A stretch of DNA of 64,000 nt from Prescottella soli (lineage in GTDB: Bacteria > Actinomycetota > Actinomycetes > Mycobacteriales > Mycobacteriaceae): contig NZ_CP157276.1 of assembly GCF_040024445.1 (NCBI RefSeq), positions 2,976,001 through 3,040,000 on the forward strand, given 5' to 3'. The notes beneath the pieces were generated by a model that was given only the letters and a program-made list of their open reading frames with translations, searched no databases and was not told the DNA's origin. How positions within the stretch are numbered: position 1 is the stretch's first letter; the number at the start of each line of letters is the position of its first letter. Positions 14,243 through 22,895 of this stretch are shown here, one piece after another. Made by a program: the position numbers and the translations under genes.

Positions 14243-15165
14243 TAGCCTTCGGTCGCCGTTCCCTGGTCGGTGGCACCCGATCCTCCGACTCGCCGGACGG
14301 CGTGCTTGCCGAACTGGTTCCGCAGCGCCGACACCGCCTTCATCGCCGGCGAGTCGGGCTGCCGCGACGCGAACCGGGCGAAGAGCGCCGCGGAGATGAC
14401 CGGTGCCGGCACGGCATGGTCCAGTGCTTCCTGCACCGTCCAGCGTCCCTCACCGGAATCCTCTGTGTACCCGGCGATCTCGGCGAACCCGGGATCCTCG
14501 GCGAGCGCCTTCACCAGCAGCTCGAGCAGCCACGACCGGACGACGGTGCCGTGTGTCCACGCCTCGAGCACGCCGGGCACGTCGGTGATGAGGTCCTCGG
14601 CCTCGAGCAGCTCGTACCCCTCGGCGTACGACTGCATCAGCCCGTACTCGACCCCGTTGTGGATCATCTTGGCGTAGTGCCCGGCCCCGACCGGGCCGGC
14701 GTGCACGAAGCCACCGGCGCGTTCGCCTTCCGGGCGCAACGCGTCGAAGATCGGCATCGCCCGCTCGACGTCGGCGTCCGCGCCGCCGACCATCAGCCCG
14801 TATCCCTCGTCGAGACCCCAGATACCACCGGAGACACCGCAATCCAGAAATCCGATGCCCTCGGCGGCGAGCTGGTCCGCGTGCGGCCGATCGTCGGTGT
14901 AGCGGGAGTTGCCGCCGTCGATCACGAGGTCGCCCGGCTCGAGCACCGCCGCCAGTTCAGCGATCGTGCTCCGGGTGATCTCCCCGGCCGGCACCATCAC
15001 CCACACGATCCGCGGCGCCGCCAGCGACGACGCCAGCTCGGCGAGCGAGGCGACGTCGGTGACCTCCGCGCGCGGGTCGTAGCCGACGACGTCGTGCCCC
15101 CGCGCCCGCAACCGGACGCGCATGTTGAAACCCATCCTGCCGAGTCCGACCAGTCCGAGCTGCAT
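14242..15165 (-). CDS. gnd: 6-phosphogluconate dehydrogenase (decarboxylating), short actinobacterial type
   Basis: A 307-residue enzyme of the shorter YqeC/GndA-like class. It converts 6-phosphogluconate to ribulose-5-phosphate and CO2 in the pentose phosphate pathway. The N-terminal Rossmann motif is GLVGLGRMG. Substrate and catalytic motifs include [18 protein letters not shown] and the Lys/Asn segment [13 protein letters not shown]. The ATG at 15165 has GGAGGGA 8 nt upstream; an upstream in-frame GTG overlaps that site and is less likely. Its place between dnaN and recF is standard for mycolata. Confidence 0.93.
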   Translation of the reverse strand: MQLGLVGLGRMGFNMRVRLRARGHDVVGYDPRAEVTDVASLAELASSLAAPRIVWVMVPAGEITRSTIAELAAVLEPGDLVIDGGNSRYTDDRPHADQLAAEGIGFLDCGVSGGIWGLDEGYGLMVGGADADVERAMPIFDALRPEGERAGGFVHAGPVGAGHYAKMIHNGVEYGLMQSYAEGYELLEAEDLITDVPGVLEAWTHGTVVRSWLLELLVKALAEDPGFAEIAGYTEDSGEGRWTVQEALDHAVPAPVISAALFARFASRQPDSPAMKAVSALRNQFGKHAVRRVGGSGATDQGTATEG

Positions 15166-15247
15166 CGTGAGATGTCCCTCCACTAGTGGTGATTCGAGCG
15201 GGGCTCCGAAGTGACCTCGGGGCGGCGCCGGTCGCCCGACGCGCGGA

Positions 15248-16432
15248 TCAGCCCGGGAGGCGGACCGGCATCAGCAGGTAGGTGTACTCGCTCTCGGGCG
15301 CCGGGAACGTGCCCGACTCGCCGCGCTCGGGCTCCTCCTCGCCGGCCGGACGCAGCACGGCGGGACGGCTCGGCGTGGTGAAGCCGAACAGCACCCGGTC
15401 CGAGTGCAGCGACGACAGACCGTCGATGAGGTAGCCGGGATTGAACGCGATGATCAGCGGCTCGCCCTGGAAAACGGCCTCGAGGGACTCCTCGGCGCGG
15501 CCGGCGTCGTCGCCACCGGCCGACAGCAGCAGCCCGTCACCGTTGAACTCGAGTCGCACCTGGGCGCCGCGCTCGGCGACCAGGGCCACGCGCTTGATCG
15601 CCTCGACCAGCGGCGCCACCTCGACGGTCGCCATCGCGGTGTGCTCGGCCGGCAGCAGCTGACGGAACTTGGGGAACTCGGCGTCGAGCAGACGCGTCGT
15701 GGTGCGTCGGCCGTCGGCGACGATGCCGAGCATGCCCTCGGTGCCCACCGACGACCCGGCGCCCAGCGCGAGCCCGACGGGGGAAAGCGTGTTGCCACCC
15801 AGCGTTTTCGCGGACTCGGACAGCGTCTTGGCCGGCACCAGCACGGCCGCAGAGGTGTCGCCGGCGGTCGGCATCCACTCGAGCTGACGGACCGCGAGCC
15901 GGAACCGGTCGGTGGCCGCGAGCACGACGTTGGTGCCCTCGATCTCGACACGGATGCCGGTGAGCATGGGGAGGGTGTCGTCCTTGCCGGCCGCGACGGC
16001 GACCTGGCTGACGGCCTCGGAGAACAGGTCCACGGGCAACGAGCCCGTCTGCTGCGGCAGCGCGGGCAGCTGCGGGTAGTCCTCGACCGGCATGGTCGGC
16101 AGCGAGAACTTGGCAGTACCGCACGTGATCAGGACACGGGTGCCGTCGACGGTCACGTCGACGGGCTTGTTGGGCAACGCGCGGGTGATGTCGGCGAGCA
16201 GCTTGCCCGAGACGAGCACCTGACCGGTGGTGGTGACCTCCGCGGAGACGCGGACCTGCGCGGAAACCTCGTAGTCGAAGCCGGAAACGGTCAGGCCCTG
16301 CTCGTCGGCACCGAGCAGCACACCGCCGAGAACCGGCACGGGCGGCCGGGACGGCAGGCTGCGCGCGACCCAGGCCACGGAGTCGGCGAAGTCCTCCCGA
16401 GCAACGCGAAACTTCATGCTTCCAAGCTCCAT
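15248..16432 (-). CDS. dnaN: DNA polymerase III sliding clamp (beta subunit)
   Basis: The 394-residue beta clamp, which encircles DNA and tethers the replicative polymerase. Three repeated clamp domains are evident, beginning [32 protein letters not shown] and ending with the C-terminal [10 protein letters not shown]. The start chosen is the ATG at 16432 (MELGSMKF). An ATG five codons in, preceded by GGAAGC, is an alternative. It is transcribed away from the origin. Confidence 0.96.
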   Translation of the reverse strand: MELGSMKFRVAREDFADSVAWVARSLPSRPPVPVLGGVLLGADEQGLTVSGFDYEVSAQVRVSAEVTTTGQVLVSGKLLADITRALPNKPVDVTVDGTRVLITCGTAKFSLPTMPVEDYPQLPALPQQTGSLPVDLFSEAVSQVAVAAGKDDTLPMLTGIRVEIEGTNVVLAATDRFRLAVRQLEWMPTAGDTSAAVLVPAKTLSESAKTLGGNTLSPVGLALGAGSSVGTEGMLGIVADGRRTTTRLLDAEFPKFRQLLPAEHTAMATVEVAPLVEAIKRVALVAERGAQVRLEFNGDGLLLSAGGDDAGRAEESLEAVFQGEPLIIAFNPGYLIDGLSSLHSDRVLFGFTTPSRPAVLRPAGEEEPERGESGTFPAPESEYTYLLMPVRLPG

Positions 16433-16598
16433 CGCTCGGGTGTTCCTCTCGGTAGGCACGGTCGTATCGGCAGCAGCTGCGAACGAAGTCTGCAAAGGCT
16501 GCGCTAGCAGTCTGACACAGCGGCCAGGGGACACCGTATGCGTTCACCGGCCGTGTTGGAAAGCGGACGCCGGCGCCTCGAGACACCTCGAGGCGGGC

Positions 16599-16897
16599 TG
16601 TGAACAGGCGGCTCCCTGCCGGTTGTTCACAGCGCCTGTTTTCAAAGAACTTCTCTCGAGAAGACTTCAATCACAGTAATAGGCACTGTGGAATCTGTGG
16701 ATGGACGCCCGAAGCCGCAGGTCCCACCTACTCGAGGCATGGGGACTTCTCGAGGACGCACTCGAGGACAAACCGGACCAATCTGTGGATACCTCGAGAC
16801 AGTCCCCAGCTGTCCACCGGTTCTGCACCGTTTGTCCACCGGTTGTCCACAACGATTACACACTAGCCGCACGGCGGTATACACACACCTATCCACA
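16599..16897. promoter_or_regulatory. DnaA-box cluster in oriC
   Basis: Candidates against the actinobacterial TTGTCCACA consensus, in both orientations: 16599-16607 (reverse), 16623-16631 TTGTTCACA, 16696-16704 (reverse), 16784-16792 TGTGGATAC (reverse), 16810-16818 CTGTCCACC, 16832-16840 TTGTCCACC, 16843-16851 TTGTCCACA (perfect), 16889-16897 CTATCCACA. The last five are the densest part. Confidence 0.8.
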
Positions 16898-16940
16898 GGT
16901 GTGAGTACTTTTGGATCGTGTCTCGAGTCACCGTGAAACA

Positions 16941-16974
16941 TGACATCCGCACGGAAAGTTCCGTGCGGATGTCA
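16941..16974. repeat. Perfect 16-bp inverted repeat in oriC
   Basis: Arms 16941-16956 (TGACATCCGCACGGAA) and 16959-16974 are exact reverse complements separated by AG. There is no T-tract on either side. It lies between the DnaA boxes and the CTCGAG array. It may terminate dnaA transcription, form a cruciform, or bind a protein. Confidence 0.85.
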
Positions 16975-16998
16975 GTGATCGGGGGCGCCGGCGGGCGC

Positions 16999-17113
16999 CT
17001 CGAGGGTCTAGCTCGAGGCGCCCCGCTCGAGCGCTCCACCTCGAGGACCCAGCTCGAGGGCTTCACCTCGAGGCTCCAGCTCGAGGCTCCAGCTCGAGCG
17101 CTCGCGTCTCGAG
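16999..17113. repeat. Nine-unit CTCGAG array, 13-15 bp period, behind dnaA
   Basis: CTCGAG occurs at 16999, 17012, 17026, 17040, 17053, 17067, 17080, 17093 and 17108, giving steps of 13, 14, 14, 13, 14, 13, 13 and 15 bp. The spacers are partly repeated (CTTCACCTCGAGG, CTCCAGCTCGAGG), giving a degenerate ~27-bp higher repeat. Eight more CTCGAG sites lie at 16577, 16587, 16655, 16731, 16749, 16761, 16793 and 16922. The array ends 13 nt short of the dnaA stop codon. Confidence 0.9.
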
Positions 17114-17126
17114 GCGTGGGCCGGCG

Positions 17127-18719
17127 TCAGCTCTTCGAGCGCTGCTTGATGCGCGCCGTGAGCTCCTGGACCTGGTCGTACACCTTGCGACGCTCGGTCA
17201 TTTCCTTGCGAATCTTCTTGTCCGCGTACATGACCGTGGTGTGGTCCCGACCGAACGTCTGTCCGATCTTGGGCAGCGAGAGGTCGGTGAGTTCGCGGCA
17301 CAGGTACATGGCGATCTGCCGGGCCTGCGCGAGCGGGCGGGCCTTGCCGGGGCCGCACAGGTCGTCGATCGACGTGTTGAAGTACTCGGCGGTGACCGCC
17401 ATGATCGTCGACGCGTTGATCTCGAGTGCCGCCGAATCGGGCATCAGGTCCCGCATCACCACCTCGGCGAGCTTGAGGTCGAGGGCCTGGCGGTTGAGTG
17501 ACGCGAACGCCGTCACCCGGATCAGGGCCCCCTCGAGTTCGCGGATGTTGCGTTCGATGCGGCTGGCGATCAACTCGAGGACGTCGTACGGGACATTCAT
17601 GCGGTCCATCCGCGCCTTCTTCGACAGGATCGCGATGCGCGTCTCGAGTTCGGGCGGCTGGACGTCGGTGATCAGTCCCCACTCGAATCGGGTCCGCAGC
17701 CGATCCTCGAGTGTGGCCAGCTGCTTGGGCGGGCGGTCCGACGACACCACGATCTGCTTGTTCGCGTTGTGCAGGGTGTTGAAGGTGTGGAAGAACTCTT
17801 CCTGGATGCCTTCCTTGCCCTCGATGAACTGGATGTCGTCGACGAGCAGGATGTCTGTCTCGCGGTAGCGGCGCTTGAAGGCGACCTTGCGGTCGTCACG
17901 AAGACTGTTGATGAAGTCGTTCGTGAACTCCTCGGTGGAGACGTACTTCACCCGCATCCCGGGGAACAGGCGCTGCGCGTAATGGCCGGCGGCGTGCAGC
18001 AGATGCGTCTTGCCGAGCCCCGAGGCCCCCCAGATGAACAGCGGGTTGTAGGCCCGGGCGGGCGCCTCGGCGATCGCGACCGCCGCCGCGTGCGCGAACC
18101 GGTTGGACGCACCGATGACGAACGTGTCGAACGTGTACTTCGCGTTCAGGCTGTTGCTGCCCGACGATCCGGTCGTGGGACCAGCGGGCGGCTTGGTGAA
18201 GTACGACGGCCACGACTCGTGGACGCTGGCCAGCGCCTCCCGGTCGTCGTCGACCTCCTCGTGCTCGGCCAGTTCCGGCGCCGCGGCGTCCGTGGTGCCC
18301 ATCGCCAGGTGCCGCCGGCGCACCGTGGCCGCGCTGTCGCCGTACGCGCTGTCGCCGTACGCGCTGTCGCCGAACGCGCTGTCCGCGTAGGCGGTGTCCT
18401 GGAAGACGGGTTCGGCGGGCTCGTCCGGCTCGTCGACGTCCTCCGGTGCGGCGATGCGGACGCCGATGCCCTCGACCTTCTGCCCGAGATGGAGATTGAG
18501 GGCCCGCAGGATCGGTTCCCGCAGGTCGCGTTCGATCGCTTCCTGCGCCAGCGGCGACGGCACCGACAGCAGCGCGAAGCCCTGTGCATAGGTCAGCGGC
18601 CTGACCAGCGCGAGCCATGCCTTCTGTGCCTTGGTCAGGGCCGCGCCGTCGGATGCGGAGGTCAGCTCTGCAACGACGTCGCGCCAGACATTCGCCAAGG
18701 CGTTCGGATCGTCGTTCAC
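17127..18719 (-). CDS. dnaA: Chromosomal replication initiator DnaA
   Basis: A 530-residue AAA+ initiator that binds DnaA boxes and melts oriC. Domain I (1-90) has [11 protein letters not shown]. Domain II (about 91-190) is acidic and contains a tandem [10 protein letters not shown] repeat at residues 113-130, encoded by a 15-bp DNA repeat. Domain III has the Walker A GASGLGKT (231-238), Walker [10 protein letters not shown] and the arginine-finger region. Domain IV ends with the DNA-binding helix-turn-helix [19 protein letters not shown]. The GTG at 18719 has GGGGAGGA upstream; an upstream extension is out of character. The promoter region contains two DnaA boxes, which suggests autoregulation. 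Confidence 0.97.
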   Translation of the reverse strand: MNDDPNALANVWRDVVAELTSASDGAALTKAQKAWLALVRPLTYAQGFALLSVPSPLAQEAIERDLREPILRALNLHLGQKVEGIGVRIAAPEDVDEPDEPAEPVFQDTAYADSAFGDSAYGDSAYGDSAATVRRRHLAMGTTDAAAPELAEHEEVDDDREALASVHESWPSYFTKPPAGPTTGSSGSNSLNAKYTFDTFVIGASNRFAHAAAVAIAEAPARAYNPLFIWGASGLGKTHLLHAAGHYAQRLFPGMRVKYVSTEEFTNDFINSLRDDRKVAFKRRYRETDILLVDDIQFIEGKEGIQEEFFHTFNTLHNANKQIVVSSDRPPKQLATLEDRLRTRFEWGLITDVQPPELETRIAILSKKARMDRMNVPYDVLELIASRIERNIRELEGALIRVTAFASLNRQALDLKLAEVVMRDLMPDSAALEINASTIMAVTAEYFNTSIDDLCGPGKARPLAQARQIAMYLCRELTDLSLPKIGQTFGRDHTTVMYADKKIRKEMTERRKVYDQVQELTARIKQRSKS

Positions 18720-18842
18720 TGTTGTGTCCTCCCCGGGCCTGTGCCGACCCGCCGCCGTGGTGTGTGTCTGTCGAGCTCCTCCGGTGAGGCTGGACCCCTT
18801 ACCGGGCAACGAATATGCCACCCGAGCTGTGTTTCCACACAA

Positions 18843-18862
18843 TTATCCACAGATGTGGACAA
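18843..18862. promoter_or_regulatory. DnaA-box pair upstream of dnaA
   Basis: TTATCCACA (18843-18851) and the reverse-oriented TGTGGACAA (18854-18862) face each other across 2 nt, about 130 nt upstream of the dnaA start. Both match the 9-mer consensus. They are well placed for DnaA autorepression or as an accessory origin site. Confidence 0.75.
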
Positions 18863-19244
18863 CGCTCGAGTGCTGGGGCTCGCCGGCTCGGAATCTCCGC
18901 GTGAGGGGGATCCTCGATCCTCTCACCTGGTGATATGCGGTGGCCGATGCTTGGCCAGCCGCTACCTGCGCCAACTCGGGCCGCGGGCGTGGGTGTTAGT
19001 TGTCTTACAGTCCCGGTTCTCGAGCCTCGCTCGGAGAACGCTGCCGCGCGTCACGCCACCGCGTTGCGGCTCGAGCGTACGGGGCTTCGGCTGTGCCATG
19101 CACGGACGGTAACAACCGGAAGGTTTGTTCACGCCGATTCCGGGGATTCGGCGCGAAACGGGCGCGCGTCGCACAACGCCGTAGTCGATGCAAGGATTTC
19201 GGGGTCGTGGCGTGTCGCCGCGGCCGCATGCGACGGGTCCCGGT

Positions 19245-19273
19245 TTGACCTCTCTCGAGGCTGTCAGTACCCT
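19245..19273 (+). promoter_or_regulatory. Probable rpmH promoter
   Basis: TTGACC (19245-19250) and TACCCT (19268-19273) are separated by 17 nt. This matches the housekeeping TTGACN / TANNNT pattern of mycolata. The rpmH start lies about 135 nt downstream. Confidence 0.55.
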
Positions 19274-19408
19274 CGAACAGTCACCCGATGGTGGAGGATG
19301 CACGCTGGCCGGAGGTCGGTTTCCCGACGCCGCCGCGTGATCACGAGTTTCCGATGAAATGACAGACCGACGCCGACCGGCGTCACCTAACTTCGAGGAG
19401 TGTTGACC

Positions 19409-19552
19409 GTGGCCAAGGGCAAGCGGACGTTCCAGCCGAACAATCGCCGCCGCGCGCGCGTTCACGGCTTCCGTCTCCGTATGCGGACCCGTGCGGGTCG
19501 TGCAATCGTTTCGGCGCGTCGCCGCAAGGGCCGCGCCGAGCTCACCGCCTGA
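19409..19552 (+). CDS. rpmH: 50S ribosomal protein L34
   Basis: A 47-residue, very basic ribosomal protein: [19 protein letters not shown]... [10 protein letters not shown]... [11 protein letters not shown]. This is the standard L34 sequence of mycolata. The GTG at 19409 follows GAGGAG by 9 nt; a TTG two codons upstream is less likely. First gene of the rpmH-rnpA-yidD-yidC-jag operon, divergent from dnaA. Confidence 0.96.
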   Translation: MAKGKRTFQPNNRRRARVHGFRLRMRTRAGRAIVSARRRKGRAELTA

Positions 19553-19579
19553 TTCCGAACCTGAATTCGGGAGCTCGGG

Positions 19580-19957
19580 GTGTTACCTGAGCCGTATCGC
19601 CTGCGCCGACGCTCGGATTTCTCCGAAACGGTGCGTCGTGGGCGTCGAATGGGTCGGCGAGATCTCGTCGTTCACGCTCTCGGGCGTGAAACGGCGGACT
19701 CGTTGGTGAGTAGCGGCGGGCCCCGTTTCGGGCTCGTCGTCAGCAAGGCTGTCGGGCCGGCGGTGATTCGACATCGAGTCGCTCGCCGGTTTCGTCATAT
19801 CTGCGCCGGGTTGGTCGACACCGTTCCGGTCGACACCGATGTGGTGATCCGCGCGTTGCCGGGATCGGCGACCGCGAGTTCCCGGGAACTCGACAAACAG
19901 CTGCGATCCGTCCTCAGGAAGTTGGATCTGCTGGCTGGCGAAGGCAATCCGGTATGA
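19580..19957 (+). CDS. rnpA: Ribonuclease P protein component
   Basis: A 125-residue basic subunit that helps the RNase P RNA process tRNA 5' ends. It begins [22 protein letters not shown], the typical N-terminus, and carries [25 protein letters not shown], the conserved RNR-like region (about 48-75). The GTG start is 27 nt after rpmH. Its 3' end overlaps yidD by 4 nt. Confidence 0.95.
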   Translation: MLPEPYRLRRRSDFSETVRRGRRMGRRDLVVHALGRETADSLVSSGGPRFGLVVSKAVGPAVIRHRVARRFRHICAGLVDTVPVDTDVVIRALPGSATASSRELDKQLRSVLRKLDLLAGEGNPV

Positions 19958-20292
19958 GCATCGAACACGACGAGGCGCGGACCGAATCCGGTCCGCGCTC
20001 TTCGTCGTTCGCGGGGGGCCTCTGGACGACGCTGCGACGCTTTCCCGCGCGCGTCCTCATCTTTCTGATCGAGCTGTACCGAACCTATGTGTCCCCGCTC
20101 CGCATGCCGACGTGCCGGTTCACGCCGACGTGCAGTGAGTACGCGGTCGACGCGTTGCGCACGCATGGCGCGATCAAGGGTTCGGCGCTCACTGTCGTGC
20201 GGTTGGTCAAGTGCGCGCCCTGGCACCCTGGAGGATGGGATCCGGTCCCGGAACGTCGCGGCCGGCACATCCACCATGTGAGCCAGGAATGA
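19954..20292 (+). CDS. yidD: Membrane protein insertion efficiency factor YidD
   Basis: A 112-residue protein with the family signature [35 protein letters not shown] and the C-terminal [13 protein letters not shown]. The conserved cysteines are in CRFTPTC and KCAPW. It assists YidC-dependent membrane insertion at the inner leaflet. The ATG overlaps the rnpA stop (ATGA). Confidence 0.94.
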   Translation: MSIEHDEARTESGPRSSSFAGGLWTTLRRFPARVLIFLIELYRTYVSPLRMPTCRFTPTCSEYAVDALRTHGAIKGSALTVVRLVKCAPWHPGGWDPVPERRGRHIHHVSQE

Positions 20293-20367
20293 CGCGCACC
20301 GCTCGCCCAGAACTTGCCAAGCACCACGGAGTGGTGAACGTGGACGAACAGAGGAGTGCTTAGAGCC

Positions 20368-21474
20368 GTGCTCGACTTCATTTACTATCCGGTGTCCGGG
20401 ATCCTGTGGGTCTGGCACAAGGTGTTCGGCTTCTTCCTCGGTGCCGACAACGGCATCGCGTGGGCGTTGTCCGTGATGTTCCTGGTGTTCACGCTGCGCG
20501 CCATCCTGTACAAGCCGTTCGTCAAGCAGGTGCGCACGACGCGGCAGATGCAGGAACTGCAGCCGCAGATCAAGGCACTGCAGAAGAAGTACGCCAAGGA
20601 CCGCCAGCGCATGGCGGTGGAGATGCAGAAGCTGCAGAAGGAACACGGCTTCAATCCCGTCATGGGCTGTCTGCCGGTTCTGCTGCAGGCACCGGTGTTC
20701 ATCGGTCTGTTCCATGTCCTGCGCTCGTTCAACCGGACCGGCACCGGTTACGGCGGCCTCGGGATGTCGATCGAGGACAACGCGAACACTGCGAACTATG
20801 TGTTCAGCCCCGACGACGTCCAGTCGTTCCTGAGCGCGCGTCTGTTCGGTGCCCCGATCTCGTCGTACATCACGATGCCGAAGGAGCAGCTCGAGTCGTT
20901 CGGTGCGTACGGCACGGTCCCGACCATCGCGAACATCGCGGCCGTCGCCGTCCCGCTCATGATCATCGCCTCCATCGCGACCCACTTCAACTCGCGCGCA
21001 TCGGTCGCCCGTCAGAGTGCCGCCGCCGCCGCGAACCCGCAGTCCGCGATCATGAACAAGCTCGCGCTGTGGGTGTTCCCGCTCGGCGTCCTCGTCGGTG
21101 GTCCGTTCCTGATGATCGCCATCCTCCTGTACTGGGTGTCGAACAACATCTGGACCTACGCGCAGCAGCACATCGTCTTCCGCAGGATCGACGCCGAGGA
21201 GGCCGCCAAGAAGCAGGCCGTGTTGGAGCGTCGAGCCGACAACGCGCCCAAGCCCGGTGCGCGGCCGAAGAAGGACACGCGCAAACAGGCGGCCCCGTCC
21301 GCCGCCACGGCGCCCGGGTCGGTCGCGGATGAGACGGAGCCGGACGACGAGTCCGCCGAGTCGCCCGGTGCCGGCGAGGGTACGAGTCCCGGCGCCTCGA
21401 GCACGCAGCGTCCGAAGCCCAAGCCGCGGCCCGCGGCCAACCGCCCCAAGAGCAACAAGCGCAAGCGGCGCTGA
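20368..21474 (+). CDS. yidC: Membrane protein insertase YidC
   Basis: A 368-residue insertase of the Gram-positive type, without the large periplasmic domain of E. coli YidC. Membrane segments include [57 protein letters not shown] and [19 protein letters not shown]. The coiled C1 loop ([23 protein letters not shown]) is clear. The C-terminal tail of about 95 residues is basic and disordered and ends KSNKRKRR, a likely ribosome-binding tail. The GTG at 20368 follows GAGGAG; an earlier GTG at 20356 has no ribosome-binding site. Confidence 0.96.
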   Translation: MLDFIYYPVSGILWVWHKVFGFFLGADNGIAWALSVMFLVFTLRAILYKPFVKQVRTTRQMQELQPQIKALQKKYAKDRQRMAVEMQKLQKEHGFNPVMGCLPVLLQAPVFIGLFHVLRSFNRTGTGYGGLGMSIEDNANTANYVFSPDDVQSFLSARLFGAPISSYITMPKEQLESFGAYGTVPTIANIAAVAVPLMIIASIATHFNSRASVARQSAAAAANPQSAIMNKLALWVFPLGVLVGGPFLMIAILLYWVSNNIWTYAQQHIVFRRIDAEEAAKKQAVLERRADNAPKPGARPKKDTRKQAAPSAATAPGSVADETEPDDESAESPGAGEGTSPGASSTQRPKPKPRPAANRPKSNKRKRR

Positions 21475-21495
21475 CCTCGAGAAGAGAGAACGACG

Positions 21496-22065
21496 ATGAC
21501 CAGTGACCAGGACACCGCGCAGGACGGTGCGAACAGGGAGAGCGCGGACGTGGTACTCGAGACTCAGAATGCGGACACCGACACCGACACCGAAACCGAC
21601 ACCGAGGACGATCTGATCGAGGAAGGCGAGATCGCCGGCGACTACCTCGAGCAGCTGCTCGACGTCCTGGACTTCGACGGTGACATCGATCTCGACGTCG
21701 AGGGTGATCGCGCCGTCGTGAGCATCGACGGCGGCAAGGACCTGTCGAAGCTGGTCGGCCGCAAGGGTGAGGTGCTCGACGCGCTGCAGGAGCTGACGCG
21801 CCTGGCGGTCCAGCAGAGCACCGGTGTGCGCAGCCGCCTGATGCTCGACGTCGCGGGCTGGCGCGCCGGCCGCCGGGCCGAGCTCAGCGCCCTCGGCAAG
21901 GCCGCCGCGGAGCGCGTGCTGGCCTCCGGTGAGCGCGAGGAGCTCGCACCGATGACGCCGTTCGAGCGCAAGATCGTGCACGACGCGGTCGCGAAGGTCG
22001 ACGGTGTCTCCAGCGAGAGCGAGGGCGCGGAGCCGAACCGCCGCGTCGTCGTGATCAAGGACTGA
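21496..22065 (+). CDS. jag: Jag/KhpB RNA-binding protein (KH-R3H)
   Basis: A 189-residue RNA-binding protein. The N-terminus is acidic with a [13 protein letters not shown] run (about 27-39). A KH-like domain follows ([20 protein letters not shown], about 90-110). A C-terminal R3H domain carries [13 protein letters not shown]. KhpB proteins pair with KhpA and modulate expression of cell-division and wall genes. ATG start with GAGAAGAGAG upstream. Last gene of the rpmH operon: a strong terminator follows 22 nt later. Confidence 0.92.
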   Translation: MTSDQDTAQDGANRESADVVLETQNADTDTDTETDTEDDLIEEGEIAGDYLEQLLDVLDFDGDIDLDVEGDRAVVSIDGGKDLSKLVGRKGEVLDALQELTRLAVQQSTGVRSRLMLDVAGWRAGRRAELSALGKAAAERVLASGEREELAPMTPFERKIVHDAVAKVDGVSSESEGAEPNRRVVVIKD

Positions 22066-22087
22066 CTCAACGGTTCGTCCGGACACC

Positions 22088-22140
22088 AAGGACCGCGGGT
22101 CCCGGCCGCACGGCCGGGACCCGCGGTCCTTTCTCTTGTT
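22088..22140 (+). terminator. Strong intrinsic terminator after jag
   Basis: A perfect 21-bp stem, arms 22088-22108 and 22111-22131 (core GGACCGCGGGTCCCGG), is followed by a T-rich tail TTCTCTTGTT. It lies between jag and the first rsmG copy. It therefore separates rsmG from an operon that usually includes it. Confidence 0.9.
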
Positions 22141-22719
22141 GTGTGGTGGTGGGTTGGGGAGGATGTTTCACGTGGAACTGGTTGATGAGCAGTGGGATGT
22201 TGTCGGTGCGGCGGGGCGGGTGTTCGGTGAGCGGGTGGGGTTGGCGGAGGCGTATCACGCGTCGTTGGCGTCCGATGGTGTGGTGCGGGGGCTGATCGGT
22301 CCGCGGGAGGTGCCGCGGTTGTGGGTGCGGCATGTGCTCAATTGCGCGGTGTTGGGTGAGTTGGTGGGGGCCGGTGAGTCGGTGGTGGATGTGGGGTCGG
22401 GGGCTGGGTTGCCGGGGATTCCGTTGGCGATTGCGCGGCCGGATGTGCGGGTGACGTTGGTGGAGCCGCTGCTTCGTCGGTCGGTGTATTTGCAGGAGTT
22501 CGTGGATTCGGTGGGGTTGTCGAACGTGTCGGTCGTGCGTGGCCGTGCGGAACAGTCTGGGGTGGTGCAGGAGGTAGGGGGTGCCGATGTGGTGACCTCC
22601 CGTGCGGTGGCGCCGCTGGAGAAGCTGGTGCGGTGGTCGCTGCCGTTGGTGCGTGTCGGCGGTCGGATGCTCGCGTTGAAGGGTTCGAGTGCGGCGGAGG
22701 AGGTTTCCCGGGATCGCGC
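22138..22719 (+). repeat. Long direct repeat, copy A (rsmG1 5' part)
   Basis: 582 bp that match 24437-25018 at a constant offset of 2299; I find no difference by eye. The block starts 25 nt before the rsmG ATG and covers about 186 codons, then identity drops abruptly. It contains a parS site. Confidence 0.95.
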
Positions 22720-22846
22720 CGCGTTGTCGCGACTGGGAGCCGGGAAGCTCGAGGTCGTCGAGTGCGGTGGCGGGGTGTTGCCGGTGCCGACGGTGGTGGT
22801 GCGGGCCGAACGCGTCGCACACCACCGTCACCGCGGCCGGCACTGA
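22163..22846 (+). CDS. rsmG: 16S rRNA (guanine-N7)-methyltransferase RsmG, copy 1
   Basis: A 227-residue SAM-dependent methyltransferase that modifies G527 (E. coli numbering) of 16S rRNA. The SAM site is [29 protein letters not shown] (about 76-104), and the [14 protein letters not shown] motif follows. The ATG abuts GGGGAGG, so the GTG nine bases further in (22172) may be the true start. Codons end mostly in G or T (many TTG Leu, GGG Gly), unlike its C-ending neighbours. It is not linked to parA and is cut off from jag by a terminator. Its last ~40 codons differ from copy 2. Either copy could be redundant. Confidence 0.9.
   Translation: MFHVELVDEQWDVVGAAGRVFGERVGLAEAYHASLASDGVVRGLIGPREVPRLWVRHVLNCAVLGELVGAGESVVDVGSGAGLPGIPLAIARPDVRVTLVEPLLRRSVYLQEFVDSVGLSNVSVVRGRAEQSGVVQEVGGADVVTSRAVAPLEKLVRWSLPLVRVGGRMLALKGSSAAEEVSRDRAALSRLGAGKLEVVECGGGVLPVPTVVVRAERVAHHRHRGRH
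22164..22179. promoter_or_regulatory. parS-type site overlapping rsmG1 start
   Basis: TGTTTCACGTGGAACT matches the ParB-binding parS consensus (TGTTTCACGTGAAACA) around the CACGTG centre. It spans the rsmG1 start codon and encodes FHVE. Confidence 0.8.
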
Positions 22847-22895
22847 CCCCGACGCCGAGTGGGGTTCCGCTCCTCCCCTCCCCCACCGGATTCTG

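Larger units (their letters stand above)
16433..17126. other. oriC: Putative chromosomal origin of replication (oriC), dnaN-dnaA gap
   Basis: A 694-bp non-coding region between dnaN and dnaA, the oriC position in mycobacteria and other actinobacteria. It holds about eight DnaA-box-like 9-mers, a locally AT-richer stretch (about 16640-16690), a 34-bp perfect palindrome and 17 CTCGAG palindromes. Gene orientation flips on its right side. Short ORFs drawn through it are GC-rich artefacts. Confidence 0.85.
18720..19408. other. dnaA-rpmH intergenic region with divergent promoters
   Basis: A 689-bp non-coding stretch between the divergent dnaA and rpmH genes. It carries the DnaA-box pair near dnaA and an rpmH promoter near 19.25 kb. 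The short ORFs here have no homology that I recognise and no ribosome-binding sites. I see no RNA gene in it. Confidence 0.6.

Noticed and set aside
16928-16943. CACCGTGAAACATG near the oriC palindrome as a parS
   Set aside because: The centre is CACCGTG with an extra base and the left arm is missing, so it does not fit the 16-bp site.
16999-17113. CRISPR or satellite interpretation of the CTCGAG array
   Set aside because: Units are about 13-14 bp with no unique spacers of 30 bp or more and no cas genes; a binding-site array fits better.
18935-19357. Possible gene in the dnaA-rpmH gap
   Set aside because: No ribosome-binding site, no recognisable protein sequence, and it overlaps the rpmH promoter.
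19795-22089. A 764-codon minus-strand open frame opposite yidD-yidC-jag
   Set aside because: It is a GC-rich shadow of three clearly recognisable plus-strand genes; composition is Arg/Asp/Leu/His-rich with no motif.
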